A stretch of DNA of 64,000 nt from Psychrobacillus sp032154225 (GCF_032154225.1 NZ_JALDYF010000008.1:62001-126000), one strand, 5' to 3'; shown: positions 26,003 to 34,610, counted from the first letter of the stretch. The notes: generated from the letters alone by a model not told the origin. Numbers and translations are program-made.

Positions 26003-26659
26003 ATGGAAATATCAAAGGAGCAATTAAAGCAATACAGCACTTTATTGGAAGAATGGATCCCGAAAGAAGCATCTATCGCTATAGCGGTGGGCGATCAGTA
26101 TGTTTATTACTCTGCAGGAGAACATGACTTACGATTAAAGGAAGGACAAAAGATTCAAGCGGGAAGTATAGCAGATGCTGTACTAAAAAAAGGAATTCGA
26201 ACAGAAGCCGTGATGAACGATACATTATTTCAAGTCCCTTATTACGGCGTTGGCTATCCGATAGACATTCAAGGAGAACGAGGTGCACTTGTCATCATTT
26301 TACCTCCTAAACACGCCTTGCAAAATGCCGCTCCTTATCGATTCCTAACAGGCAAGCAAGAAGAAGAGTGGCGACCAATTCCCATTGAAAAAGTCTCTTA
26401 CATGGAAAGTCTCCAGAAAAAAACATGGTTTTATGCAAATAAAGAGCCGTATAAAATAAATATTCCTTTAAAAGAACTACAACAGCGACTGCCAGACAAT
26501 TTTTTGCGTATTCATCGCTCTTATATAGTAAACGTTTCATTTATCGATCGAATTGTCCGAGATTTTTCCTCCAATCTGTTAGTCCTTCTTCACGATGGCA
26601 CAGAACTACCAGTCAGCCAGTCATATATTCCGGAGGTGAGGAGTGCTTTGGGGTTTTAG
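26003..26659 (+). CDS. LytTR DNA-binding domain transcriptional regulator
   Basis: A 218-aa protein with a C-terminal LytTR domain (PIEKVSYMESLQKKTWFY, then LPDNFLRIHRSYIVNVSFIDRI, about residues 120-215) and an N-terminal sensor-like region of about 100 residues that resembles a PAS/GAF-like fold and carries no phospho-acceptor. It is therefore not a standard response regulator. Start chosen at the ATG behind GGAGGGGAATCG. Divergence from aceA makes it a likely controller of the glyoxylate shunt, which is inference from position. Confidence 0.82.
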   Translation: MEISKEQLKQYSTLLEEWIPKEASIAIAVGDQYVYYSAGEHDLRLKEGQKIQAGSIADAVLKKGIRTEAVMNDTLFQVPYYGVGYPIDIQGERGALVIILPPKHALQNAAPYRFLTGKQEEEWRPIPIEKVSYMESLQKKTWFYANKEPYKINIPLKELQQRLPDNFLRIHRSYIVNVSFIDRIVRDFSSNLLVLLHDGTELPVSQSYIPEVRSALGF

Positions 26660-26675
26660 CCGTTTTTTTGCTACG

Positions 26676-26782
26676 CGCAACATTTGAGAGCTTACTCGCA
26701 ATATATAGACAATTTCTCGCAACATTATTTTCGGGTGGCGCAATATTATGGGCTGTTCTCGCAAGTTTTTCGCTATGCGCAA
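26676..26782. repeat. 21-nt-period degenerate array C
   Basis: CGCAA begins at 26676, 26697, 26718, 26739 and 26760, each exactly 21 nt apart, and once more at 26778 (18 nt on). Units read roughly TCTCGCAACATT plus about 9 variable bases. The array fills the space between the LytTR stop and the terminator of the convergent DUF3817 gene. Overlapping open frames here lack ribosome sites. Confidence 0.85.
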
Positions 26783-26794
26783 CATACTTCATTC

Positions 26795-26834
26795 AAAAAA
26801 CGAGCTTCGCCATTTATTGTGGCAGAGCTCGTTT
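26795..26834 (-). terminator. terminator of the EamA-DUF3817 unit
   Basis: On the minus strand AACGAGCT...AGCTCGTT with an inner GCCAC/GTGGC-like arm is followed by a T run. It begins right after the DUF3817 stop. Confidence 0.8.
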
Positions 26835-26836
26835 TC

Positions 26837-27142
26837 TTAAGATGTTTTCTTTATTCTCCTATACACCAAATATGGACCGAATGGAATAAATGCTGCAAGA
26901 AATGCAACTATAATACGCAAAATGGACCATCGATTAAAAATAGCTGCAAAAATAATGGAGACTGCATACAAAATAAATAAGAAACCATGCGCTGCTCCAA
27001 CAAAACTAACCGGTTCTGGTATGTCCATCCAATATTTTAACGGCATAGCAATCGCTAAAAGAATTACATATGACAAACTTTCGATATTCCCTATAACTCT
27101 AAAAAGATTTAAGGTTTTTTCTTTCCAACTCGTCTTTAACAT
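26837..27142 (-). CDS. DUF3817 family membrane protein
   Basis: A 101-aa integral membrane protein with three helices, matching the DUF3817 pattern: FRVIGNIESLSYVILL at the start, a GAAHGFLFILYAVS middle helix and a PFGPYLVYRRIKK end. Function is unknown. I chose the ATG at 27142 because AAAGG lies 9 nt upstream; a GTG 24 nt earlier has no site. It lies about 30 nt after the EamA transporter gene and is probably cotranscribed with it. Confidence 0.82.
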   Translation of the reverse strand: MLKTSWKEKTLNLFRVIGNIESLSYVILLAIAMPLKYWMDIPEPVSFVGAAHGFLFILYAVSIIFAAIFNRWSILRIIVAFLAAFIPFGPYLVYRRIKKTS

Positions 27143-27172
27143 GTGACCAGCCTTTCTATTTTTCACAATTTA

Positions 27173-28048
27173 CTATAAGCTTTTTGACCTTGCTCCTAAA
27201 GTTAGTACTACAATTCCGCCCAATAAAAACAATATTCCAATCCAAGACGTTACACTAAGCGCTTCTCCAACGATAAACACACCTAACAAAGCCGCTGTTG
27301 TCGGTTCCGCTAAAGATAACGTCAACGCAGAAGACGCAGGAATTTTAATAAGCCCTCTTCCATATAACACATATGCCACACTCGTTGTTGCAAGGCCTAA
27401 GTATAATACAACGCCAACATTACTTGTTTCCTGTAGCCAGCTAACATCATATAAGAAGAAAAACGGCATTAACATAACTGCACTTGTTGAAAAAGTCATT
27501 GCGATAACTGGAATCGTCTCTTCTTTTTTCAATAAAGATTTACTAGCAATCGTATATATTGCAAATCCAAGCCCAGCAATAAGTGAATATAGGACGCCGA
27601 CTGGATTGATCGTAATTTCACCTTTATTCATGAATAAAAATAAACACCCAGTAATAGCGAAAGACGTCGATATTCCCCAAACTTTAGTTGGTTGCAGTTT
27701 TAAAAATACCCACTCAATTATTCCGGAAAATACGGGCGCGCTTCCGATTGCCACTACACTTGCAATGGCTACTCCTGTTAATCGAACAGAAGAGAAAAAC
27801 AATAGTTGGAAAAGTGATATACAAATTGCAGCATAAATTGTTTCTTTCCAGGGCCATGTTTTGAATTTTATTTTATTTAGTAGTACCATAAAAATTAATA
27901 AAGAGAACCCACCAACTGTGGAACGACTTGCGCTAATAACAAATGGATGAGCGCTTTCTGGTAAAAAGGTTTGTGCAGTTCCTGTCGTTCCCCAAAGAAT
28001 TGCACCAAGTAAAACAAGTATGTATGGAATAATAGCCAAGTTTTTCAC
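27173..28048 (-). CDS. EamA (DMT superfamily) transporter
   Basis: A 291-aa protein with ten predicted membrane helices in two EamA halves, the usual drug/metabolite transporter layout (LLGAILWGTTGTAQTFLP in the first helix, SLIAGLGFAIYTIASKSLL near the second half). Substrates of this family include amino acids and metabolites and cannot be told from the sequence. Length is typical. It is followed by the DUF3817 gene on the same strand. Confidence 0.88.
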   Translation of the reverse strand: MKNLAIIPYILVLLGAILWGTTGTAQTFLPESAHPFVISASRSTVGGFSLLIFMVLLNKIKFKTWPWKETIYAAICISLFQLLFFSSVRLTGVAIASVVAIGSAPVFSGIIEWVFLKLQPTKVWGISTSFAITGCLFLFMNKGEITINPVGVLYSLIAGLGFAIYTIASKSLLKKEETIPVIAMTFSTSAVMLMPFFFLYDVSWLQETSNVGVVLYLGLATTSVAYVLYGRGLIKIPASSALTLSLAEPTTAALLGVFIVGEALSVTSWIGILFLLGGIVVLTLGARSKSL

Positions 28049-28141
28049 TCCTTTAGGAAATCTTTGCGTTAACTTTCAATATAGCACATATTGAGATAGT
28101 CACAATCGTATCTTATACTATTAAGGATAGGAGGCTTTTAC

Positions 28142-28372
28142 ATGTATATGACAGTAGAAGAAACTGCGATTTATTTATCGATGCCCGTTGAACAAGTAAG
28201 GCGGTATATTGCGGAAAAAAAAATCCGTGCCGTTTACAATGGGGAAGACTTTTACGTAAATAGCAACCAATTTCAAACTCACTTAGAGCAAGTGGAAGAC
28301 CTGAAACGCCAAATAGATGAATGGCGAAACACGCCGATTCCTGATGACATTGACGTCAAAGATGAAGACTAA
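28142..28372 (+). CDS. excisionase-type helix-turn-helix protein
   Basis: A 76-aa protein with an HTH_17/MerR-like N-terminus (YMTVEETAIYLSMPVEQVRRYIAEKKIRAV), then a short linker and an acidic helical tail ending PDDIDVKDED. Such small excisionase-like proteins occur both in phages and as chromosomal proteins of unknown role. GATAGGAGG precedes the ATG. No integrase or phage gene is nearby, so it is more likely a resident DNA-binding protein. Confidence 0.78.
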   Translation: MYMTVEETAIYLSMPVEQVRRYIAEKKIRAVYNGEDFYVNSNQFQTHLEQVEDLKRQIDEWRNTPIPDDIDVKDED

Positions 28373-28381
28373 CTAACGCAA

Positions 28382-28420
28382 AAAGGACTTTCTCCGAATG
28401 AGGAGATTGTCCTTTTTTTG
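28382..28420 (+). terminator. terminator of the HTH gene
   Basis: AAAGGAC and GTCCTTT with an inner TCTCC/GGAGA stem, followed by seven T, begins 10 nt past the stop. Confidence 0.85.
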
Positions 28421-28442
28421 TCAGAAGAGGATGGGCTAATGG

Positions 28443-28475
28443 TTTTCCAAATAAATGCTCTAAAATTTCCAAATA
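28443..28475. repeat. short array E, two units
   Basis: TTTTCCAAATAAATGCTCT and ATTTCCAAATAAAAA have their TTCC words at 28445 and 28467, 22 nt apart. The first unit is nearly identical to a unit of array D at 47.57 kb. It lies 22 nt beyond the terminator of the HTH gene. Confidence 0.5.
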
Positions 28476-28581
28476 AAAAGTATTCTACCCCCTCAAATCA
28501 ATCGACATAATACATATAATCCATTTTATTACACACTTTGAACCGATTAAGTAACTATTTCACACAAAAGCACCTAATGAT

Positions 28582-28620
28582 AAAAAAACAGGACAATCCT
28601 CTACAAGTAGGGATCATCCT
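28582..28620 (-). terminator. terminator of metY-hom
   Basis: On the minus strand AGGATGATCC and GGATTGTCCT pair imperfectly around CTACTTGTAGA and are followed by TTTTTTT two bases on. It starts 16 nt past the hom stop. Confidence 0.75.
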
Positions 28621-28635
28621 ATCACTTCTCTTACA

Positions 28636-29622
28636 TCAAATCGTAATAAAGAATCCTGCACGCTTCCCGATAATTTCTGCATAGTCTTCTACCATAACAC
28701 TTGCAGTTGGGTACATTCCTGCTCCAGGACCAACTAATGTAAGCGTACCGATATAATTTGTATCTAGTGATACAGCATTGTTTACTCCTTCTATCGCATA
28801 TAAAGGATGATCTGGACCTACTAGCTGCGGACCGACAGAAGCAAATAGCTCACCGTTTTCGTCTTGTGTAATTTCTGCTACATGGCGATAACGCAGTCCT
28901 TCTTTTTTTGCTTTTTTCACATCTTCTAATGAAATTTCCTCGATTCCATCTACTCGGACATCATTCCAATTTGGCTGTTTGCCGAAAGCAAGTGCACTTA
29001 AAATCATCAATTTTCGGAAAGCATCTTGACCAGAAACATCATTGTACGGATCTGCTTCTGCATAACCAAGCGCTTGCGCTTCTTGAAGAGCATCGTTGAA
29101 CTGACATTCATCTAAACGCATTTGCGTTAAAATGTAGTTAGATGTTCCATTTAAAATTCCTTGAATTTTCTTTACTGTATTCACTTGAAGTAAATTTTTC
29201 AGCGTTTTAATAACAGGAACTCCACCAGCAGTTGTTGCTTCATATCCAATAAAGACTCCGCGTGATTTTGCACGCTCTTGAAGTGGAATACTATATTTAG
29301 AGAACATCACTTTATTCGCCGTAATGACGTGACATCCTTTATCAATCGCTCTACATAAGTAACCATAGGCTGGCTCTTCATTGACAATAGCTTCAAAAAC
29401 GACTTGAAGTCCTGGAATATTAATAATGTCCTCAAAATCATCTGTTACTAACACACCCGGTGTTTCTGGTCTATCCTTCGCTAAGTTATTAATAAGAATG
29501 GCACTGATCTCGATGTCCAAGCCCAATGACTTTTTCAAATCCTCTTTTTTCTCGTTAACGATATGATAGATTCCTTGACCAACTGTTCCAAAACCTAAAA
29601 TTGCTGCTTTAATTTTCGCCAT
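28636..29622 (-). CDS. hom: homoserine dehydrogenase, short form without ACT domain
   Basis: A 328-aa enzyme that reduces aspartate semialdehyde to homoserine. The Rossmann motif AILGFGTVGQGIY opens the protein, the catalytic core ANKVMFSKY and GILNGTSNYILT follow, and YAEADPYNDVSGQDA is the family signature. It ends without the C-terminal ACT regulatory domain of the 430-aa Bacillus enzyme, so threonine feedback is likely absent. It is downstream of metY by 116 nt and thus probably under the SAM riboswitch, serving methionine supply. A longer threonine-linked paralogue may exist elsewhere. Confidence 0.92.
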   Translation of the reverse strand: MAKIKAAILGFGTVGQGIYHIVNEKKEDLKKSLGLDIEISAILINNLAKDRPETPGVLVTDDFEDIINIPGLQVVFEAIVNEEPAYGYLCRAIDKGCHVITANKVMFSKYSIPLQERAKSRGVFIGYEATTAGGVPVIKTLKNLLQVNTVKKIQGILNGTSNYILTQMRLDECQFNDALQEAQALGYAEADPYNDVSGQDAFRKLMILSALAFGKQPNWNDVRVDGIEEISLEDVKKAKKEGLRYRHVAEITQDENGELFASVGPQLVGPDHPLYAIEGVNNAVSLDTNYIGTLTLVGPGAGMYPTASVMVEDYAEIIGKRAGFFITI

Positions 29623-29738
29623 GCTTTCTCCTCCAAATGAATCAGTACAATTGAGCTTCTAGAATACATACTCTACTAACATCCTGATTGACTATTTTAC
29701 ATATTGTAGACTATTTCTGCCCAATTAACAACAAAATT

Positions 29739-31031
29739 CTATACAGAGAGGACATTTGTTTTTCTGACAAGTACTTTATCGAGCGCATTTTGTAAATCTT
29801 CTACTGCCTCAAGCCCTACAGACAAGCGGATTAAGTCTTCTGTGACGCCCGATTTCACTAGGTCTTCTGCTGTCAGTTGCTGATGTGTTGTCGAAGCAGG
29901 ATGAATAATTAATGATTTGGCATCCCCTACGTTCGCTACATGTGACCATATTTCTATATTATCAATGACGTGGCGACCCGCTTCCCTTCCGCCTTTTACT
30001 CCAAAGTTTACGATTGATCCAAAGCCGTTTTGCAAATACTTTTTCGCTAGTTCATGGGATGGATGGTCCTCTAACCCTAGATAATTTACCCACTCTACCC
30101 CTTCATGATTTGCTAAGTATTCTGCAAGTACTTGCGCATTTTCGTTATGCTTTGGTACTCGAAGGTGAAGCGTTTCTAAACCTTGTAAAAGTGAAAATGC
30201 ACTTTCTGGACTTAATGCCGGACCAAAATCACGAAGTAGTTGTACGCGTAATTTAATCGCAAATGCTACATTCGGTACATCGATTCCATAGCGTAAGCCG
30301 TGGTAAGTCACGTCTGGTTCTGTAAATCCAGGGAATTTGTCTGAATTCCAATTAAAATTTCCACCATCGACTACTACGCCACCTATCGTCGTTCCATGTC
30401 CACCAATCCATTTCGTTGCAGAATGAATAACGACATGTGCACCATGTTTGATTGGCTGAACGCCATATGGTGTAGCGAATGTGTTATCAACTAATAGTGG
30501 CACTCCTACTTCATTGGCAACTGCTGCTACTTTTTCTACATCTAATATATTTAAACTTGGATTTCCGATAATTTCAGCAAAGATTCCTTTTGTTTTATCC
30601 GTCACAGCTGCTCGGAAATTTTCCGGATCCGTAGAATCAACAAACTTTACTGTAATGCCGTAACGAGGTAATGTATGTGCGAATAAATTAAAAGTACCAC
30701 CGTATAAGTTTTCTGCTGCAATAATTTCATCGCCTGCTCCTGCAATATTCAAAATCGAAAATGCGATAGCTGCCATTCCTGAAGATAAAGCAACTGCAGC
30801 TGTTCCACCTTCTAATAGCGCAACTCGTTGTTCAAATACATCAACCGTTGGATTACCGATACGTGTGTAAATATTCCCTGCTTCCTTTAATGCAAAAAGG
30901 TTTTGTGCATGCTCTGTGTCGCGAAATACAAAAGAAGTTGTTTTGTGAATCGGAACTGCTCGTGAACCTGTGATTGGGTCTGACTGTTGACCACCGTGTA
31001 AAAGTAGTGTTTCTGGTCGAAGATTTGTCAT
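29739..31031 (-). CDS. metY: O-acetylhomoserine sulfhydrylase/aminocarboxypropyltransferase
   Basis: A 430-aa PLP enzyme of the Cys/Met metabolism family that makes homocysteine from O-acetylhomoserine and sulfide. The PLP-lysine motif SATKWIGGHG and the active-site region YTRIGNPTVDVFEQRVALLE are present, and the extra length over cystathionine enzymes is typical of MetY. AGGAGGAATTCAA precedes the ATG. A SAM-I riboswitch with terminator lies directly upstream, so expression rises when SAM is low. Confidence 0.94.
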   Translation of the reverse strand: MTNLRPETLLLHGGQQSDPITGSRAVPIHKTTSFVFRDTEHAQNLFALKEAGNIYTRIGNPTVDVFEQRVALLEGGTAAVALSSGMAAIAFSILNIAGAGDEIIAAENLYGGTFNLFAHTLPRYGITVKFVDSTDPENFRAAVTDKTKGIFAEIIGNPSLNILDVEKVAAVANEVGVPLLVDNTFATPYGVQPIKHGAHVVIHSATKWIGGHGTTIGGVVVDGGNFNWNSDKFPGFTEPDVTYHGLRYGIDVPNVAFAIKLRVQLLRDFGPALSPESAFSLLQGLETLHLRVPKHNENAQVLAEYLANHEGVEWVNYLGLEDHPSHELAKKYLQNGFGSIVNFGVKGGREAGRHVIDNIEIWSHVANVGDAKSLIIHPASTTHQQLTAEDLVKSGVTEDLIRLSVGLEAVEDLQNALDKVLVRKTNVLSV

Positions 31032-31099
31032 TTGAATTCCTCCTGTAAAGTAGTTTAGATGGATGCTTTGGGAGGCGGGAGAGGATTAATTGAACAAAC

Positions 31100-31130
31100 A
31101 AAAAACCCCTCTTCGCTTAAGAAGAGGGGT
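31100..31130 (-). terminator. SAM riboswitch terminator
   Basis: On the minus strand ACCCCTCTTC and GAAGAGGGGT pair around TTAAGC and are followed by six T. It lies between the SAM aptamer and metY, forming the expression platform. Confidence 0.9.
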
Positions 31131-31148
31131 GCAGTTTCGCATGTTCCT

Positions 31149-31268
31149 CCTCTTATCTTCCAAATTCATAGCATGAATTTGTAGGAATTAGCACCTTTTC
31201 AAGTTCAAAACTTGTTGGTTGCCGGGCATCGTAGGGCCTAGTCCCTCCGCCACTCTTGATAAGAGTAT
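31149..31268 (-). promoter_or_regulatory. SAM-I (S-box) riboswitch
   Basis: The minus strand reads CTCTTATCAAGAGTGGCGGA, then GGGACTAGGCCCTACGATG, CCCGGCAACC, a P3/P4 region and the closing GATAAGAG that pairs back to the start (P1). These are the conserved blocks of the S-box in the right order. SAM binding should favour the downstream terminator and switch off metY and hom. Confidence 0.95.
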
Positions 31269-31407
31269 TAGATTCAGTTTTCCATCTTGTTACACAGTAT
31301 AAGATTTTACGAATCTATTCGTCAAGTGTTTTTTATAAAAATTCTGAAACTTCTTTGTTTTACGTACGTTACAATATATGGGGAAGTTTTTTAATGGAGG
31401 TGAGGCA

Positions 31408-32049
31408 ATGACAATTTGGATTATTAGTGCAATTATTATTAGTTATTTAGTTGGATCGGTTCACGGATCGAAAATTGCTCAATTTTTTAGCGGAATTAAT
31501 GTTAAAAATGAAGGGCTAAAAAATTCTGGTGCTTCTAATGCAGCTATCGTTCTCGGTTTGAAATACGGCATACTAGTGGCGATGATTGATATTTTGAAAG
31601 GTGTTTTTATCGTAATAGGCTTCCGCTATGCTACTCAGCATTTTGCAACGTTTACGGAAGCAGAACAGGCAATGATTCTTTATTTAGCTGGCGCAGCTGT
31701 GATTTTGGGACATAACTTCCCCATTTTCACTCGTTTTAAGGGAGGAAAAGGTACTGCTTCTATTATTGGCATATTGCTTGCAATTAATTGGCCAATCGGA
31801 CTTATCGGATTTTTATTATTAGTAGTTACTACTTTGTTAACGGATTATTTATTAATCGGCGTATTTGTTTTTTATTTCGTTTTCATTGCATCGTCGATTT
31901 GGTTTGCAGCAGGCTCAGCACCCGTGATTATTGCTTGCTTCTTATTTATAATGGCTAGCTTACTGCATATAGAAAACTTCAAGCGACTGTTTCGTAATGA
32001 AGAGATGAAAATTTCAACATTTTTGAAGCGGAAGAAACCAGCTGCTTAA
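31408..32049 (+). CDS. PlsY-like glycerol-3-phosphate acyltransferase family protein
   Basis: A 213-aa membrane protein of the PlsY family, which transfers acyl from acyl-phosphate to glycerol 3-phosphate. The motifs are recognisable but drifted: SVHGSKIAQFFSG with NSGASNAAIVLG in place of the usual GSGNxGATN block, and GHNFPIFTRFKGGKGTAS for the second motif. The drift suggests a paralogue and not the housekeeping PlsY. Start chosen at the ATG behind GGAGGTGAGGCA. A YdcF-like gene follows 18 nt later. Confidence 0.8.
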   Translation: MTIWIISAIIISYLVGSVHGSKIAQFFSGINVKNEGLKNSGASNAAIVLGLKYGILVAMIDILKGVFIVIGFRYATQHFATFTEAEQAMILYLAGAAVILGHNFPIFTRFKGGKGTASIIGILLAINWPIGLIGFLLLVVTTLLTDYLLIGVFVFYFVFIASSIWFAAGSAPVIIACFLFIMASLLHIENFKRLFRNEEMKISTFLKRKKPAA

Positions 32050-32067
32050 TAGAAAAGAGTGAACGAG

Positions 32068-32655
32068 ATGAAAAAAAGAATGAGGTGGATTGTGGTTATT
32101 CCTTTATTAGTTACTGCTTCTACTGGAATTGGTTTATGGGTTCTCACTAGCTACTGGCTTAACGATGGACTCGAACCAAAAGCAGACGGCACGAATGAAT
32201 ATGCAATTGTGCTCGGAGCAAAAGTGAAAAAAGGGAATATCCCTTCGCTCGCATTACAATATCGACTGGAAACAGCACTAGCGTACGCTATTGAAAATCC
32301 ACATGTGAAAATTGTCGTGTCTGGTGGACAAGGATCGGATGAAGATATTGAGGAAGCTGTAGTAATGAAAAATTTCCTCTTGGAAAATGGGATTCCAGAA
32401 GATCGACTCATTGTTGAAAATCAGTCGACTTCTACTTACGAAAACTTATTGTTTTCCCAGGAAATATTGCCGGATAATGTGAAATCGATAACAATTATTA
32501 CGAGCGACTACCACTTGAAGCGTGCGAAAGTTCTCGCTGAAAAGATTGGTTGGGATGCTGACGTTGTAGCAGCCAAAACTCCAAAAGTGGTGGAGATGAA
32601 AGTGCGCTTACGCGAACGTGCGGCGTTGCTGAAGACTTATATTGTAGGGAAATAA
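32068..32655 (+). CDS. YdcF-like (DUF218) membrane-anchored protein
   Basis: A 195-aa protein with one N-terminal membrane helix (about residues 5-25) and a DUF218 domain: AIVLGAKVKKGNIPSLALQYR, VVSGGQGSDEDIEEA, NQSTSTYENLLFS and ITSDYHLKRA. Members include SanA/ElyC-type envelope proteins; the biochemical role is unclear. The final 342 nt of this gene recur without a mismatch at 35522-35863, where they bracket an inserted cassette. The ATG at 32068 is preferred; a GTG 9 nt earlier is possible. Confidence 0.85.
   Translation: MKKRMRWIVVIPLLVTASTGIGLWVLTSYWLNDGLEPKADGTNEYAIVLGAKVKKGNIPSLALQYRLETALAYAIENPHVKIVVSGGQGSDEDIEEAVVMKNFLLENGIPEDRLIVENQSTSTYENLLFSQEILPDNVKSITIITSDYHLKRAKVLAEKIGWDADVVAAKTPKVVEMKVRLRERAALLKTYIVGK
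32314..32655 (+). repeat. 342-nt direct repeat, left copy
   Basis: From the GTC codon of VVSGG to the stop codon of the YdcF-like gene, this block is identical base for base to 35522-35863. Weaker identity (8 of 10) continues 10 nt upstream. Sequences after the stop codon differ, each with its own terminator hairpin. Confidence 0.97.
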
Positions 32656-32683
32656 CTCCGAATTTGTTCGGAGTTATTTTTTG
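32653..32683 (+). terminator. terminator of the YdcF-like gene
   Basis: TAACTCCGAA and TTCGGAGTTA pair around TTTG and are followed by TTTTTT; the stem begins in the stop codon. Confidence 0.88.
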
Positions 32684-32792
32684 TTGGAATTCAAAGTCTC
32701 CTAATGAAACTTCATTCTATTCCCTGTTCTTTCAAAATGGCTATAAATTTATTCAACTTCCAAAGTAAATCTAAAACTACATCAATCTCTAG

Positions 32793-32960
32793 CAGTTTGT
32801 TTTAATAGGATGGCCATATGTCATTCTCAATTATCCACGAGAAAAGAAAATTTTTTTCAAAAAAAGTGATAATCTTATAGAAATCTATGAAGACAAATTA
32901 ATTACAAAAATGATATACAAGGAATATAAAATATATTTCAAACCTAACAATAAAAAGTAA
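32793..32960 (+). pseudogene. possible gene fragment without start codon
   Basis: An open frame of 55 codons lacks any ATG, GTG or TTG near its 5' end and reads like protein (LIGWPYVILNYPREKK, then DNLIEIYEDKLITKMIYKEY). It may be the remnant of a gene broken when the cassette formed. The low GC of this stretch makes chance open frames common, so confidence is low. Beyond it, 32980-33186 holds nothing I can assign apart from an AAGAG/CTCTT hairpin near 33155-33180. Confidence 0.25.
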
Positions 32961-32979
32961 GCGTAAGTTTAACGCTTAC
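32952..32979 (-). terminator. terminator in the inserted cassette
   Basis: GTAAGCGT (32957-32964) and ACGCTTAC (32972-32979) form a perfect 8-bp stem; on the minus strand TTTTT follows. It probably ends the transcript of the two minus-strand cassette genes, although about 200 nt separate them. Confidence 0.65.
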
Positions 32980-33186
32980 AATAAAAACATACCCATTAAT
33001 TAACTAAAAAAATTGTAACCACCTATATATTGCTTTGATTCATTTTCATCATTTCTTTCATCTCTATGATGTAGAACAAACTTTTTATTACAGACAATAC
33101 GGTGTTGTTTATCGGTACGGCTGCGACTTCCGCGTTAACAGTACTAGTAGGGAAGAGCCCGACATACGTCAGACTCTTACTACAAC

Positions 33187-33420
33187 TTATTTATTGTTTA
33201 ATCTCTTTTTGCGATCTATAACAAAACTCCAGACTACTAATATTAATATTACTACTGATACGATCTTTACAGCTAATTGATACTCATAGTGTGAAAAGAG
33301 AACAAAAAACAATGTTAATACTCCAATAACAATAGGATATTTAATAAATTTTTCCGCATTATCCCTTTCTTTATATGCATAAATAAAAAGCAAAAATGCA
33401 CAAATTATATACCCAAACAT
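33187..33420 (-). CDS. small membrane protein (77 aa), possible immunity protein
   Basis: A 77-aa protein with three hydrophobic segments (about residues 2-16, 27-43, 49-67) and a basic tail DRKKRLNNK. It starts 23 nt after the stop of the exported protein gene upstream and is probably cotranscribed with it. Small three-helix proteins directly behind an exported hydrophobic protein are often immunity proteins of bacteriocin operons; this role is inference from layout only. AGGAGAG lies about 11 nt before the ATG. Confidence 0.65.
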   Translation of the reverse strand: MFGYIICAFLLFIYAYKERDNAEKFIKYPIVIGVLTLFFVLFSHYEYQLAVKIVSVVILILVVWSFVIDRKKRLNNK

Positions 33421-33443
33421 TATTTTATCCGCTCTCCTCTCCC

Positions 33444-34262
33444 TTACATTGGCTTATCGCTAAACCACCACGAACCAGTTGTCCCTTTGAACGTCCATGT
33501 CGGTGATGTATAGATACCTATCTTAAATTTAGCAGAGACTACTCCATCTTGATATCTTAATGCTGTTTGATAGGAACCATATCCCGTAGGTACAGCTTCT
33601 TTAGTCTTGTATAACTTGTACGTGATTTTACCACCTAACATATCTCCCATAAGAGTTGTTGCAAAACTAAAACCAAAACTTGTTAAATAGGCCTTAACAC
33701 TGGCTAACACTGCTGGCACAGTAATACCCATTCCAGTTAATATTGCTACTCCTACAACAATTAATGCAGTTGTGTAAATAGCTGCCTTACTAAGATCTCC
33801 ACCCAGATTTTGTAAATCATAATTATAAGTTGCTACATATACAGGATCATATGCTCCCCTTACTAATTGATTTCTTTTTAACAATTCTTCTTCAACTTCC
33901 ACCGTTTTATGAACTACTTGACCAAGATTTTCACCATCAACAATTAGTTCACTTGTTTTAGTATCAATTACTAATAATATTGGGTTACCTTCACTATTAG
34001 TAGTTTCTATTTCTATTTTATTACCTTCTAAAACCTTAAATAGTATTTTTTCTCCAGTCCCATCTAGAACCTCTTTCTCTACTTCCTTTAAATATGATTC
34101 TAAATCAATATTCTCTGAAAAATTCGAACCAAATATTTCGTAATTAGAAACCTGTGATTGAAACTCTGCTGATACCTTATTATTTAATGATAAGCTTGAA
34201 AGAATCAACACAAAAGATAAAGTTAAACAAATTAATCTCACTATACTAAATTTTTTAGACAT
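33444..34262 (-). CDS. exported protein with hydrophobic Gly-rich region, bacteriocin-like candidate
   Basis: A 272-aa protein I do not recognise. It has a clear Sec signal peptide ending VSA (residue 32), an acidic region (33-110) resembling a propeptide, a basic stretch KRNQLVRGAYDP near 125 that could be a processing site, then a strongly hydrophobic Gly/Ala-rich segment (about 157-215: ALIVVGVAILTGMGITVPAV) and a C-terminal Tyr/Gly/Trp-rich beta-like tail (YKLYKTKEAVPTGYGSYQ to TWTFKGTTGSWW). The domain order fits a secreted pore-forming or lactococcin-972-like toxin, but this is inference. It is transcribed away from an Rgg-type regulator. GGAGG precedes the ATG. Confidence 0.6.
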   Translation of the reverse strand: MSKKFSIVRLICLTLSFVLILSSLSLNNKVSAEFQSQVSNYEIFGSNFSENIDLESYLKEVEKEVLDGTGEKILFKVLEGNKIEIETTNSEGNPILLVIDTKTSELIVDGENLGQVVHKTVEVEEELLKRNQLVRGAYDPVYVATYNYDLQNLGGDLSKAAIYTTALIVVGVAILTGMGITVPAVLASVKAYLTSFGFSFATTLMGDMLGGKITYKLYKTKEAVPTGYGSYQTALRYQDGVVSAKFKIGIYTSPTWTFKGTTGSWWFSDKPM

Positions 34263-34610
34263 TCTTTTTCCTCCTTTTTATATCTGAATACATTCAATCA
34301 TCTTTCAACTAGAGATATTTAATTAGGCATTTAGTAAAATTATTACTGTCAAATGAAGAATACTAAATTCTTTATAAATATCAACTACTAATAAAAATGA
34401 GATTCTCTTTTTTTGAAAATCAATTTTATCCTACTCAGAAATGATACATAAGAATTAAAAAACTACCGACAAACAAAAGGTGAAACATTGTAAATAAGAC
34501 TAACTAGCTGATATAATCCAAATATCGACAAGTACTTGTATCCATTCCACTATTCAAATCCCCACCTTTCTCCAATAACTATAAAGGATAAATCAAATTA
34601 CACGACAAAA
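34263..34610. other. divergent spacer of the cassette
   Basis: About 350 nt of very AT-rich DNA between the exported-protein gene and the Rgg gene. It should hold both promoters. The only strong element I see is the palindrome at 34611. A 17-codon frame at 34504-34557 (minus) with a ribosome-site-like AAAGG was considered as a peptide gene but is weak. Confidence 0.4.

Noticed and set aside
26676..26782. Array C as a CRISPR array
   Set aside because: Repeats are only 5-12 nt and degenerate, the period is 21 nt, and no cas genes are present.
26668..26980. Open frames on the plus strand through array C and the DUF3817 gene
   Set aside because: No ribosome site, they run antisense through a recognisable gene and its terminator, and their composition follows the repeats.
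28142..28372. Excisionase-like gene as a sign of a prophage
   Set aside because: Neighbouring genes are ordinary metabolic and transport genes, with no integrase or phage structural gene.
33035..33280. 81-codon plus-strand frame in the cassette
   Set aside because: No ribosome site and it runs antisense into the 77-aa membrane protein gene.
34504..34557. 17-codon TTG frame on the minus strand as an Rgg pheromone gene
   Set aside because: An AAAGG site is present, but the peptide (begins MNSGMDTSTCR) has no hydrophobic export segment, unlike known Rgg-linked peptides.
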